In this document: positions 44,706 to 53,128 of the stretch, in pieces
How the letters are laid out: every line of letters starts with the position of its first letter
How positions within the stretch are numbered: position 1 is the first letter of the stretch
NCBI RefSeq assembly: GCF_004919085.1
Contig: NZ_STGL01000003.1
Location: 682,001-746,000 of the forward strand
Direction: 5' to 3'
DNA: 64,000 nucleotides
Source: Nocardioides sp. GY 10127
GTDB lineage: Bacteria > Actinomycetota > Actinomycetes > Propionibacteriales > Nocardioidaceae
Position numbers and translations under genes: made by a program
Notes under the pieces: model-generated
Seen by the model: only the letters and a program-made list of their open reading frames with translations
What the model was told of the DNA's origin: nothing
The model's database searches: none

Positions 44706-45949
44706 CCCGCCTGCCGCTGCGCCCCCTCGACCCGGCCGCACGAACGCACGACCTCCGGGTCGAGCCGGGTCCGCGGCTGCTCTCCGCCGACGCGGGGCGC
44801 CGGCACGCCGTCCCCACGCTCGACCTGGCGACGCTCGTCGCCTGGGCCGAGGACGCCGGGCTGCGCGGCCGCGGCGGCGCGGGCTTCCCGTTCGCGGTGA
44901 AGCTGGCGACGGCGGGCCGGGGGCGCCGTCCGGTCGTCGTCGTCAACGCCGCCGAGGGCGAGCCCGCCAGCGCCAAGGACGCCGTCCTGCTGGCGCGGGA
45001 CCCGCACCTGGTCCTCGACGGGGCCGAGGTCGCCGCCCGCGCGCTGGGCGCCCGGGAGGTGCACGTGGTGCTCCCCGGCGACCGCCCCGCCACGGCGGCG
45101 GTGGCCGCGGCCGCGGTGGCCGCCCGGACGGGGCCGCGCTGGCGGACCAGCACGGCCGCGCCGCGGTTCGTGTCCGGGCAGTCGACGGCCGTCGTCCAGC
45201 TGCTCTCCGGCCGCCCCGGGCTGCCCGTCACCGCGTGGGCGCCGGACGCGGTGAGCGGCCTGCGTGGACGCCCGACCCTGCTCTCCAACGCCGAGACGTG
45301 GGCACAGCTAGCCGTGCTGGCGCGGTCGGGTCCGGAGGCGTACCGGGCGCTCGGGACCCCCGACGAGCCCGGCACGACCCTGCTGTCCGTCGTGGGCGCG
45401 GAGGGCACGACGGTGGTGGAGGCCGAGCACGGCACCCCCTTCCCGCAGGTGCTGGGCGCCGGCGAGGCGCCCACCGAGGGTGTCGAGGCCCCGCTCCTGC
45501 TCGGCGGCTTCCACGGCACCTGGCTCGCGCCGGACCAGGTCGCCCGGGCCCGGGTCTCCCGCGTCGACGGCACGCCGCTGGGCGCAGGCGTCGTGCTCGT
45601 CCAGAGACCGGGTCGCTGCCCCCTCGCGCTGACCGCCGGGATCGTCGAGCACCTCGCCGGGCAGAGCGCCCGACGCTGCGGGCCGTGCGTGCACGGACTG
45701 CCCGCGCTCGCCGACGCCGTGGTCGGGATGCTCCACGGACGCGAGGGTGCCCGGCAGCGAGCCGAGGCGCTGGCGGGGCTGCTCCCGGGGCGCGGCGCGT
45801 GCGCGCACCCGGACGGGACGGCCCGGCTCGTCCGCTCCCTCCTCCTCGCCCTGCCCCGCGAGATCGAGGCACACGAGCGGGGCGGGTGCTCGGCAGCTGC
45901 TCCGGCGGTCTCTCCGGGTCGGCCGAGCCTGCGCGGGGTGGCGTCGTGA
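44702..45949 (+). CDS. Cassette 2 NuoF-like flavoprotein
   Basis: Protein of 415 residues, the shorter paralogue of the protein at 37040; its N-terminus is about 30 residues and its C-terminal tail about 20 residues shorter. Motifs: RGRGGAGFPFAVK, NAAEGEPASAKDA, RGRPTLLSNAET. Fe-S cysteines GRCPLAL, RRCGPCVHG and GRGACAHPDG have the same altered spacing as copy 1. It should oxidise NAD(P)H with FMN and hand electrons to the ferredoxin encoded directly after it, whose GTG overlaps its stop. Confidence 0.88.
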   Translation: MTRLPLRPLDPAARTHDLRVEPGPRLLSADAGRRHAVPTLDLATLVAWAEDAGLRGRGGAGFPFAVKLATAGRGRRPVVVVNAAEGEPASAKDAVLLARDPHLVLDGAEVAARALGAREVHVVLPGDRPATAAVAAAAVAARTGPRWRTSTAAPRFVSGQSTAVVQLLSGRPGLPVTAWAPDAVSGLRGRPTLLSNAETWAQLAVLARSGPEAYRALGTPDEPGTTLLSVVGAEGTTVVEAEHGTPFPQVLGAGEAPTEGVEAPLLLGGFHGTWLAPDQVARARVSRVDGTPLGAGVVLVQRPGRCPLALTAGIVEHLAGQSARRCGPCVHGLPALADAVVGMLHGREGARQRAEALAGLLPGRGACAHPDGTARLVRSLLLALPREIEAHERGGCSAAAPAVSPGRPSLRGVAS

Positions 45950-46155
45950 GCGGCCGGCAGGCGAGGCTCCGGGTCGACTGGCCCGCCTGCCGGGCCCACG
46001 GGCTGTGCCACGAGGTGCTCCCGGAGGTGGTCAGCCTGGACGAGTGGGGCTACCCGGTCCTGGACGCGCAGCCGCTTCCTGACGCGCTGCTCGCCGACGC
46101 CCGGACCGCCGCACGGGCCTGCCCGCGGCTGGCCCTGCGGGTGGTGGAGGGATGA
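45946..46155 (+). CDS. Cassette 2 three-cysteine ferredoxin
   Basis: Protein of 69 residues from a GTG overlapping the previous stop. Cysteines at 15, 21 and 59 in ACRAHGLCHEVLPEV and ARACPRLALRV give the C-x5-C...C-P pattern of a 3Fe-4S ferredoxin. It is about half identical by eye to the cassette 1 ferredoxin, with the blocks GLCHE-LPEV, WGYPV and ARACPRLALRVVE conserved. It is the last gene of the second cassette. Confidence 0.88.
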   Translation: MSGRQARLRVDWPACRAHGLCHEVLPEVVSLDEWGYPVLDAQPLPDALLADARTAARACPRLALRVVEG

Positions 46156-46177
46156 CGGCCCGATCAACCCAGCCCGA

Positions 46178-46933
46178 TCAACCCAGCGCGACTCCGGCGC
46201 CAGCGATCCGCCGCGCAATTAGCCGTCCGAAGCGCACATGTGAGGCGGCCTGGAGGTGCAGGTCGTCGTCGAGGTAGTCCAGGTCGTCCACGTCGATGAC
46301 CGAGACGTAGGTGACGCCGGCATCGGCGGCGAGACGGGCGAGCAGCGCGTCGACCCGCTCCGCGCCGGCCAGGCGCGAGGGCGCGGGAGCCGGGCCGACC
46401 ACCACGAACGGGTGGTCGGTGGCGGTGAGGGTCCGGACGACCCGGGCGAAGCCCGCGGCGACGGCCGCGTCGCTCATGTCGTAGTCGTTGAGACCGCCCG
46501 CGACCACGACGGGCGCCTCGGGGGCCACGCCCAGCAGCGCGTCGGTGAGCCGGGCCGGGAAGGAGAACCTCGGTCCGCACGCACTGGCGCCGGACGACCA
46601 GCCGGACCCCGAGAAGGCGGCGACGTGCACGCGGCCCGGGAGCTGGGAGGGCCAGCTGGTGGCGGGGTCCGCGAGGCCCAGCCCCGCCGACCAGGAGTCG
46701 CCGACCACGAGGACGTCGGAGCCCTGCCCGGTCACGGTCGCCGCGCGGGCCGTGGAGTCGGTGGCGTACACCGCACAGCGGCTGGGCCGGGAGCCCGTGG
46801 CCGCTCCGCCCCACACGTCCGCCCCGACCGCGAGCCCGGCCACGAGCAGGGCGAGCACGCCCAGCAGGACGCCGAGGCGACGCGAGGGCGTGGGGAGGCG
46901 ACCCGAGAGGTCCGAGAGGGGCACGAGCACCAT
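46178..46933 (-). CDS. SGNH/GDSL-family hydrolase, membrane-anchored
   Basis: Protein of 251 residues. One N-terminal membrane helix (GVLLGVLALLVAGLAVGA) places the enzyme outside. SGNH blocks: catalytic Ser in VVGDSWSAGLG, the Gly in FSGSGWSSG, the Asn in VAGGLNDYDMS and the Asp-x-x-His pair in DDDLHLQAASHVRFG. It should be an esterase or acyl-hydrolase acting on lipid, polysaccharide or cell-wall acyl groups; the substrate is unknown. It is convergent with the ferredoxin gene (22 bp) and not part of the redox cassette. Confidence 0.88.
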   Translation of the reverse strand: MVLVPLSDLSGRLPTPSRRLGVLLGVLALLVAGLAVGADVWGGAATGSRPSRCAVYATDSTARAATVTGQGSDVLVVGDSWSAGLGLADPATSWPSQLPGRVHVAAFSGSGWSSGASACGPRFSFPARLTDALLGVAPEAPVVVAGGLNDYDMSDAAVAAGFARVVRTLTATDHPFVVVGPAPAPSRLAGAERVDALLARLAADAGVTYVSVIDVDDLDYLDDDLHLQAASHVRFGRLIARRIAGAGVALG

Positions 46934-46980
46934 GGTGCGACCCGGTCCGGGGCCGCCACAGGCGTGTGCACGAACCGGTG

Positions 46981-47000
46981 ACGATCCGTTACCGGATCGT
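46981..47000. promoter_or_regulatory. Palindrome upstream of the SGNH hydrolase gene
   Basis: ACGATCCG-TTAC-CGGATCGT is a perfect 8-bp inverted repeat with a four-base spacer, 47 bp before the hydrolase start. Its size and position suggest a repressor operator, but no regulator gene is adjacent. Confidence 0.45.
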
Positions 47001-47008
47001 GGACCAGA

Positions 47009-47044
47009 CCACCTGGCCGGCGCGCTCGGCGGCCGGCCAGGTGG
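47009..47044 (-). terminator. Hairpin terminator after hflX
   Basis: A perfect 13-bp stem (CCACCTGGCCGGC with GCCGGCCAGGTGG) and a ten-base loop, 25 bp beyond the hflX stop. There is no U-tract. Confidence 0.75.
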
Positions 47045-47069
47045 GCCCGGACGTGGGCTGAGGCGGGGC

Positions 47070-48626
47070 TCAGGCGGGCGCGACGTCCAGCGCGTACGGG
47101 GCCAGCTCGCCGGCCAGCTGCTCGGAGGCGCGGCCGGCCACGACCGTCCCCTCCGCCGTGTGCTCGAGGGAGTCGATCTCGCCGCCCTGGTGCAGCTTGT
47201 TGAGCAGGTCGCCCCGCTCGTAGGGCAGCAGCACCCGGAAGGTCACCGCGGGCCGCGGCAGCTCCGACTCGATGACGCGCAGTGCGTCCTCGATGCCCTG
47301 CCCGGTGCGGGCGGACACGACGACGCAGTGCGGCTCGCGGGCGGTGAGGCGGGCGAGGACGAGGGGGTCCGCGGCGTCCGCCTTGTTGATGACGACGAGC
47401 TCCTTCACGTCGCCGGCCTCGATCTCCGCGAGCACCTCGCGCACGGCGGTGAGCTGGCCCTCGGGGTCGGGGTGGGAGCCGTCGACGACGTGCAGGATGA
47501 GGTCGGCGTCCGCCACCTCCTCCAGCGTGGAGCGGAACGCCTCGACGAGCTGGTGCGGCAGGTGCCGGACGAAGCCGACGGTGTCGCTCATCGTGTAGAC
47601 GCGTCCGTCGGCCGTGGTGGTCTTGCGGACCGTCGGGTCGAGGGTCGCGAAGAGCGCGTCCTCCACCAGGACGCCGGCGGAGGTGAGCCGGTTGAGCAGG
47701 CTGGACTTCCCGGCGTTGGTGTAGCCGGCGATCGCGACGCTGGGCACCTCGCGGCGGCGGCGCTCGGCGCGCTTGGCGTCGCGGGTGACCTTCATCTGCT
47801 TCAGGTCGCGGTGGAGCTTCGCGATCTTGGTGTTGATGCGGCGACGGTCGGTCTCGATCTTCGTCTCACCGGGGCCGCGGCCGCCGATGCCGGCGCCGCC
47901 GGCGACCCGGCCGCCGGCCTGGCGGGAGAGGTTGCCACCCCAGCCGCGCAGTCGCTGCTTCATGTACTGCAGCTGCGCGAGCTCGACCTGCGCCTGGCCC
48001 TCGCGGGACTTCGCGTGCTGGGCGAAGATGTCGAGGATCAGCGCGGTCCGGTCGACGACCTTGACCTTGAGGCGGTCCTCCAGGTTGCGCAGCTGGCTGG
48101 GCGCGAGCTCGCCGTCGCAGATGACGGTGTCAGCACCGGTGACGCCGACGATCTCCTTCAGCGCCTCGACCTTGCCGCGGCCGATGTAGGTGGCCGGGTC
48201 CGGGGAGGTGCGGCGCTGGTAGATCGCCTCGAGCACCTCGGAGCCGGCGGTCTCGGCCAGCAGCGCGAGCTCGGCCATCGAGTTCTCCGCGTCGGTGACG
48301 CTGCCCGACGTCCACACGCCGACGAGGACGACCCGCTCCAGCCGCAGCTGGCGGTACTCGACCTCGGTGATGTCCTCGAGCTCGGTCCGCAGGCCGGCGA
48401 CGCGGCGCAGCTGGTAGCGCTCGGCGAGCTCCATGGCGCCGACGGTCGGGTCGGCCTCCTCCGGGTCGTCGCCCGAGGCGTCCACGAGGTCGTGCGGCTC
48501 GTCGTCGGCGTAGCCGGACTCGAACCCGTCGTCCTCGAGGGCGTCGGCGGTCTCGGTGGAGTCGTCCTCCCAGGTGGCCGTCTCGGCCAGCTCGGCGTCG
48601 AGGGAGAAGTCGCGTGCGTTGCTCAT
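47070..48626 (-). CDS. hflX: GTPase HflX
   Basis: Protein of 518 residues from ATG 48626, preceded by GGAGG. The first 80 residues are an acidic extension; then the HflX N-terminal domain (LVGVWTSG, TYIGRGKVEALKEIV, LSPSQLRNLED-like region), the glycine-rich linker GGRGPGETKIE, and the G domain: G1 GYTNAGKSSLLN, G3 DTVGFVRHLP, G4 NKAD. HflX binds the 50S subunit, splits stalled ribosomes under heat or antibiotic stress and in actinobacteria contributes to macrolide tolerance. It is usually close to miaA, lexA and dapF in actinobacteria, and all three are in this window. Confidence 0.96.
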   Translation of the reverse strand: MSNARDFSLDAELAETATWEDDSTETADALEDDGFESGYADDEPHDLVDASGDDPEEADPTVGAMELAERYQLRRVAGLRTELEDITEVEYRQLRLERVVLVGVWTSGSVTDAENSMAELALLAETAGSEVLEAIYQRRTSPDPATYIGRGKVEALKEIVGVTGADTVICDGELAPSQLRNLEDRLKVKVVDRTALILDIFAQHAKSREGQAQVELAQLQYMKQRLRGWGGNLSRQAGGRVAGGAGIGGRGPGETKIETDRRRINTKIAKLHRDLKQMKVTRDAKRAERRRREVPSVAIAGYTNAGKSSLLNRLTSAGVLVEDALFATLDPTVRKTTTADGRVYTMSDTVGFVRHLPHQLVEAFRSTLEEVADADLILHVVDGSHPDPEGQLTAVREVLAEIEAGDVKELVVINKADAADPLVLARLTAREPHCVVVSARTGQGIEDALRVIESELPRPAVTFRVLLPYERGDLLNKLHQGGEIDSLEHTAEGTVVAGRASEQLAGELAPYALDVAPA

Positions 48627-48762
48627 GTGCCTCCGTGGCATCGGTGGTGTCTCGGCTCCCGTGGCGGGACGCCTCGTGCGTCCCAGAGTAGGTCCGCTTC
48701 AACGCCCCCGCGAACCACTTTCATCCCGGTTCCGGTCGGCGGCGCCGGCAGCGCCCCGCCCC

Positions 48763-48810
48763 GGACGTCATCCGAACCGGCCCCAGGACGCGCCAGGGCG
48801 TATGACGTCC
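48763..48810. repeat. Left flanking 48-bp element with GGACGTCAT/ATGACGTCC ends
   Basis: This segment starts with GGACGTCATCCGAAC and ends with ATGACGTCC, the reverse complement of its start. A second copy with about 75-80 percent identity lies at 49262-49308. The two flank the 73-bp tandem repeat block as direct repeats. Confidence 0.7.
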
Positions 48811-48853
48811 CGGGTGCCGACCGGCGGTGGCTCACCAACCCGCTGGCCACTCG

Positions 48854-49247
48854 CACACGTTGCCCACACACCGCCCACCCCCAGCCCCACCAACCAGCGG
48901 TGCCCCACCAACCTCCGGGCGGCCGCCACACGTTGCCCACACACCGCCCACCCCCAGCCCCACCAACCAGCGGTGCCCCACCAACCTCCGGGCGGCCGCC
49001 ACACGTTGCCCACACACCGCCCACCCCCAGCCCCACCAACCAGCGGTGCCCCACCAACCTCCGGGCGGCCGCCACACGTTGCCCACACACCGCCCACCCC
49101 CAGCCCCACCAACCAGCGGTGCCCCACCAACCTCCGGGCGGCCGCCACACGTTGCCCACACACCGCCCACCCCCAGCCCCACCAACCAGCGGTGCCCCAC
49201 CAACCTCCGGGCGGCCGCCACCGGTTGCCCACACACCGCCCACCCGA
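48854..49247. repeat. Tandem array of a 73-bp unit, about 5.4 copies
   Basis: Copies begin with CACACGTTGCCCACACACC at 48854, 48927, 49000, 49073 and 49146, and a diverging sixth (CACCGGTTG) at 49219. The full copies are practically identical. The unit is C-rich on the plus strand with almost no Thr or stop-forming bases, so all frames stay open. Since 73 is not a multiple of three and no ribosome site is seen, I do not call a gene. The 796-bp gap (48627-49422) thus holds this array and its flanking elements; the promoters of hflX and mprF must lie at its ends. Confidence 0.92.
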
Positions 49248-49261
49248 CCGCGGTCCGCACC

Positions 49262-49308
49262 GGACGTCATCCGAACTCGCCCCAGAACACACCAGACGCA
49301 TGACGTCC
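49262..49308. repeat. Right flanking 47-bp element, second copy
   Basis: Starts GGACGTCATCCGAACTCG and ends ATGACGTCC, matching the element at 48763-48810 in direct orientation. The terminal 9-bp inverted repeats are perfect in both copies while the interior has drifted. Confidence 0.7.
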
Positions 49309-49422
49309 CACCAGCCGGCAGCAGACACAGCCGCCGACCCACGTCCCACCCGTGAAGCCGCCATGAAGGACAGGGGGCAAACGCTTGGGTCACCCGAGCA
49401 CCGGGCCGATGGCAGAGGTGCC

Positions 49423-51981
49423 ATGAACACGTTGCAGATCCTGTCGTCCCGGCCGGTCCGGCGCGTCCTCGCGCCGCTCGGTGTCCTGGGTGTCCTCGCG
49501 CTGGCCCTGACGTTCCTGCACCGCTCGATGGGCGGCTATGACTGGCATCGGCTGCCGGCCGACCTGAGCGACATCGGGGTCGGTCACGTCGCGGCCGCGC
49601 TGGCCGCGACGGCCCTGTCGTACCTCGCGATGACCGGCTACGACGCGCTGGCCCTGCGCTACGTCGCCGACCTCGTGCCGGACCGGCTGCCGTGGCGCCG
49701 GTACGCCTCGGCCTCGCTGGTCGCCACCGCGTTCGGCAACAGCCTCGGCGCGTCGGCGATCGTGGGGGCGGCGCTGCGGGCCCGGGTCTACTCGGCCTGG
49801 CAGATCCCGGCGGCCGCCATCCAGCGGATCATCGGCTTCAACCTGCTCACGCTCGGCCTCGGCTTCGCGGTCCTGGCGGGCGGCGGCGTGCTGTTCCAGC
49901 CCGGCCGCGCCGCACAGGCCCTGCACCTCCCGGAGCCGGTGGTCACCGGCCTCGCGGTGACGGTGCTGGCGCCCGTCCTCGGCTACCTCGCGTGGTCCCG
50001 TCTGGGACGTCGCCCGCTGGTGGTCAAGGGCCACGAGCTGCGCAAGCCGGGCTACCGCCTGGCGCTCGCGCAGGTCGCGCTCTCCACGGTCGAGGTCGCG
50101 CTCATGGCCGCCGCGCTGTGGTTCCTCCTGCCCCCGAGCCTCGCGCTCGGCGCCGGGGTGGGCTTCGTGGCGTTCGTGGCCGCGTTCGCGATCGCCACGG
50201 TCGCGGGCCTGGTCAGCAACGTGCCCGGCGGCGTCGGGGTGTTCGAGTCCGTGCTCGTCGTCCTCCTCTCCACCAGCATCGACCCGCTGGCCCTGGCCCC
50301 CGCCCTCGTCGCGTTCCGCGTCGTCTACTTCCTCGTGCCGCTGCTGGTCGCGGCGGTCCTCCTGGTCGGCCTCGAGGCGCGCCGCGGTCGGGACGTCGAG
50401 ACGGGCGCCTCCCGCAGCCAGACCGTCGAGCTCGTCGGCGTCCTCACGCCCTCCGTGCTGGCGCTCCTGGTCGCCGGCCTGGGCGTGGTCCTCGTCGCGA
50501 CCGGCGAGGTCCCGTGGCTGGTCTCCCTGCCGGCGGGGTCGGCGTTCTCGGTCAGCCTGGTCGGGGTCGCCCTCCTCCTGCTCGCCCGCGGCCTGCACCG
50601 CCGCCTGCGGGAGGCGTGGGTCGTCACCCGGGCGCTGTTGCTGGGCCAGGTAGCCCTGTGCCTCGTCCTCGACGCCACCGTGCCGGGCCTCGCGGGCCTG
50701 GCCCTCCTCGCCCTCCTCGCTCCGGCCCGCGGCGTCTTCCACCGCAGGTCTGGCTCGTTCCACCACCCGCGCGGGCTGAGCTGGACGGCGGCGGCGGTCG
50801 GCCTCGTCGCGGTGGCCCTCTACGCCCACCAGCGCGCCGACTGGGGCAACGACGGCACCGTGCTCCTCAGCATCGGCGCCGAGCACCCGTTCTCCGTGCG
50901 CCTGGCGGCGCTGCTCGGCACGCTGGGCGTCGTGGCCCTCGGCGTGCGGCTGCTGCGCCCGCTGGTGCCCGGCCCCCGCACCACCCGCTGCCCCGACGAG
51001 CTCGCCAAGGCCGAGCAGATCGTCTCGACGCGCGGGCGCGCGACGTCCCACCTGGCCTTCACCGGCGACAAGCGCCTCCTCTTCTCCGCCGACGGCGCCT
51101 CCTTCCTCATGTACCAGGTCGAGGGCCGCAGCTGGATCACCATGGGCGCCCCCGTCGGCGACCCCGGCACGTTCCCCGACCTGCTGCGCGACTTCGTCCG
51201 GCTGGCCGAGCGGCACGACGGCCGCCCGGTCCTCTACAGCGTCGGCGAGGAGCACGCCGACCTCTACCGCGAGCTCGGGATGACCCTCACCAAGCTCGGC
51301 GAGGAGGCGGTCGTCGACCTCACCACCTTCGCCATGACCGGCAAGCGCTACGCGAAGATGCGGCGCTGGGTGAACATCAACGTCACCGCCGGCTCCGAGG
51401 TCGAGATCCTCGCCCCCGAGCAGGTCACCGACGCCCTCATGGCCGAGATGCGCCAGGTCTCCGACGAGTGGCTCGCCGAGCGCAACGCGAAGGAGAAGCG
51501 GTTCTCCCTCGGCCCGTTCGACGAGGAGTACGTGCGCCGCTTCCCGGTCGCCACCGTGCGCTTCGAGGGCCGCCTGCTCGCCTTCGCCACGCTGTGGATC
51601 GGGCAGGAGGACGGCTCGCTGGCCGTCGACCTGATGCGGCAGCGCTCCGGCGGCCCCGCCAACGTCATGAACTTCCTCTTCGTCCGGCTGATGCAGTGGG
51701 GCCAGGAGCAGGGCATGCGCACCTTCAGCCTCGGCATGGCCCCGCTCGCGGGCCTGGCCACCGGCGAGGGCGCGAGCGTCTGGGACCGCCTCGGCGCGCT
51801 CGTCTTCACCCGCGGCGAGAAGTACTACAACTTCCAGGGCGTGCGGCACTTCAAGGACTGCTTCCACCCCACGTGGGAGTCCCGCTACGTCGTCACCCGC
51901 CCCGGCCTGGCCTTCCCCACGGCCATGGTCAACGTCGCCACGCTGGTCGGCGGCGGCGTGCGGGGGCTCGTCAGCCGCTGA
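49423..51981 (+). CDS. mprF: MprF-type phosphatidylglycerol lysyltransferase/flippase
   Basis: Protein of 852 residues from ATG 49423, with AGAGGT upstream; an in-frame ATG at 49363 is the alternative. The N-terminal half has a dozen or more membrane helices of the flippase domain (conserved VSNVPGGVGVFES). The C-terminal 300 residues are the cytosolic DUF2156 transferase domain with GNAT-like fold (FTGDKRLLFSADGASFLMYQ, GVRHFKDCFHPTWESRY). MprF adds lysine or alanine from charged tRNA to phosphatidylglycerol and moves the product to the outer leaflet, giving resistance to cationic peptides. Its last 11 bases overlap the convergent FGE gene. Confidence 0.93.
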   Translation: MNTLQILSSRPVRRVLAPLGVLGVLALALTFLHRSMGGYDWHRLPADLSDIGVGHVAAALAATALSYLAMTGYDALALRYVADLVPDRLPWRRYASASLVATAFGNSLGASAIVGAALRARVYSAWQIPAAAIQRIIGFNLLTLGLGFAVLAGGGVLFQPGRAAQALHLPEPVVTGLAVTVLAPVLGYLAWSRLGRRPLVVKGHELRKPGYRLALAQVALSTVEVALMAAALWFLLPPSLALGAGVGFVAFVAAFAIATVAGLVSNVPGGVGVFESVLVVLLSTSIDPLALAPALVAFRVVYFLVPLLVAAVLLVGLEARRGRDVETGASRSQTVELVGVLTPSVLALLVAGLGVVLVATGEVPWLVSLPAGSAFSVSLVGVALLLLARGLHRRLREAWVVTRALLLGQVALCLVLDATVPGLAGLALLALLAPARGVFHRRSGSFHHPRGLSWTAAAVGLVAVALYAHQRADWGNDGTVLLSIGAEHPFSVRLAALLGTLGVVALGVRLLRPLVPGPRTTRCPDELAKAEQIVSTRGRATSHLAFTGDKRLLFSADGASFLMYQVEGRSWITMGAPVGDPGTFPDLLRDFVRLAERHDGRPVLYSVGEEHADLYRELGMTLTKLGEEAVVDLTTFAMTGKRYAKMRRWVNINVTAGSEVEILAPEQVTDALMAEMRQVSDEWLAERNAKEKRFSLGPFDEEYVRRFPVATVRFEGRLLAFATLWIGQEDGSLAVDLMRQRSGGPANVMNFLFVRLMQWGQEQGMRTFSLGMAPLAGLATGEGASVWDRLGALVFTRGEKYYNFQGVRHFKDCFHPTWESRYVVTRPGLAFPTAMVNVATLVGGGVRGLVSR

Positions 51982-53074
51982 GGCCGAGGTCCTCGCGCAC
52001 CGCGACCGTCCGGAAGCCGGTGTTCGACGAGGAGGAGTCCGGCGTGTTCTGCGTCCGCGCCGCGTTGCGGTACCGGTTGCAGTAGGAGTCGTGGCACAGG
52101 AACGAGCCGCCGCGGGTCACACGGGGCACGTCCGCGGACGCCTGCGGGCCGCCGCCGAGCAGGTCGCCGAGGAGGGGCGCGGACGCTCCCCCGACCGGGT
52201 CGAGCAGCGGCTCGCCCGCGGCCTCGGCAGCGCGGGCGCGGCGGTGGTGGGCGTGCGGGTCCCAGGCGTCCGCGGTCCACTCCCACACGTTGCCGACCGT
52301 CTGCCACAGCCCGTACCCGTTCGGCTCGTAGCTGCGCGCCGGGGCGGTCCCGAGGTAGCCGTCCTCGCAGGCGTTCACGGTCGGGAAGCGGCCCTGCCAG
52401 ATGTTGCAGCGCCAGGCGCCGTCCGGGGTGAGCAGGTCGTCGCCCCACGGGTAGCGGGCCCCGACGAGCCCGCCCCGCGAGGCGAGCTCCCACTGGGCCT
52501 CGCTGGGCAGCGTCCGGCCCGCCCAGCGGCAGTAGGCCAGCGCGTCGTGCCAGCTCACGTGCGTGACCGGGTGGTCGGCGAGCTCGTCGGTGCGCTCCAC
52601 GCGGCCGCCCGGGCGGCGCCAGTCGGCACCCCGCACCCCGACCCACCACGGGACGCCCGGGAACGGCCCGACCACGGCCGCCGAGCCGGCCACGCCCTCG
52701 TCGAGCAGCAGGTGGAAGACGGCGGAGAAGCCGAAGGACTCCGCGTCCGTGACGTAACCGGTGGCCGCGACGAACGCCGCGAAGTCCGCGACCGTCACCG
52801 TGGTCGCGTCGATCTCGAACGCGCTCAGGCGCACGGGGTGCACGGGCACCTCGCCGTCGCCGGGGTTCTGGTCGCCGCGGGCGTCCCCCATCTCCAGGAC
52901 GCCGGCCGGCACCCGCGCCTGCTCGACGCGGTGCACCCCCGGCGAACCGTCCGCGGGCGCGCCGGCCGCGGTGGTGCCGGCCGCGGGCGCTCCGCCTGCA
53001 CCCGACCGCGCCGGCGCACAGCAGTGACCGGCCCCACCGGCGCGCGGGGCGTGCTGGCTGCCCGGCTCGTCCAC
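51971..53074 (-). CDS. Formylglycine-generating enzyme (FGE/SUMF1 family)
   Basis: Protein of 367 residues from a GTG at 53074. The FGE-sulfatase domain is complete: HPVRLSAFEIDATTVTVADF, HVSWHDALAYCRWAGRTLP, YPWGD, GNVWEWTADAW and the active-site end TRGGSFLCHDSYCNRYRN. Both catalytic copper-binding Cys of true FGEs are present in LCHDSYC, so it probably oxidises the Cys of a CxPxR sulfatase motif to formylglycine, unlike the many SUMF1 homologues that lack them. A Cys/Ala-rich N-terminal extension of about 50 residues is odd. No sulfatase gene is in the window. It is convergent with mprF and overlaps it by 11 bases. Confidence 0.93.
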   Translation of the reverse strand: MDEPGSQHAPRAGGAGHCCAPARSGAGGAPAAGTTAAGAPADGSPGVHRVEQARVPAGVLEMGDARGDQNPGDGEVPVHPVRLSAFEIDATTVTVADFAAFVAATGYVTDAESFGFSAVFHLLLDEGVAGSAAVVGPFPGVPWWVGVRGADWRRPGGRVERTDELADHPVTHVSWHDALAYCRWAGRTLPSEAQWELASRGGLVGARYPWGDDLLTPDGAWRCNIWQGRFPTVNACEDGYLGTAPARSYEPNGYGLWQTVGNVWEWTADAWDPHAHHRRARAAEAAGEPLLDPVGGASAPLLGDLLGGGPQASADVPRVTRGGSFLCHDSYCNRYRNAARTQNTPDSSSSNTGFRTVAVREDLGLSG

Positions 53075-53128
53075 GGGACCGACCCTAGACCGCCCGCGTC
53101 CGGGGCGGCTTGCCCCTAGGCTGGCGGA

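Noticed and set aside
48854..49247. CRISPR array
   Set aside because: The 73-bp units are contiguous and identical with no variable spacers, and no cas genes are near.
48827..49303. Protein-coding gene through the 73-bp repeats
   Set aside because: Frames are open on both strands only because the unit lacks stop triplets; 73 bp changes frame each copy, there is no ribosome site and the peptides are pure Pro/His/Thr or Gly/Trp low complexity.
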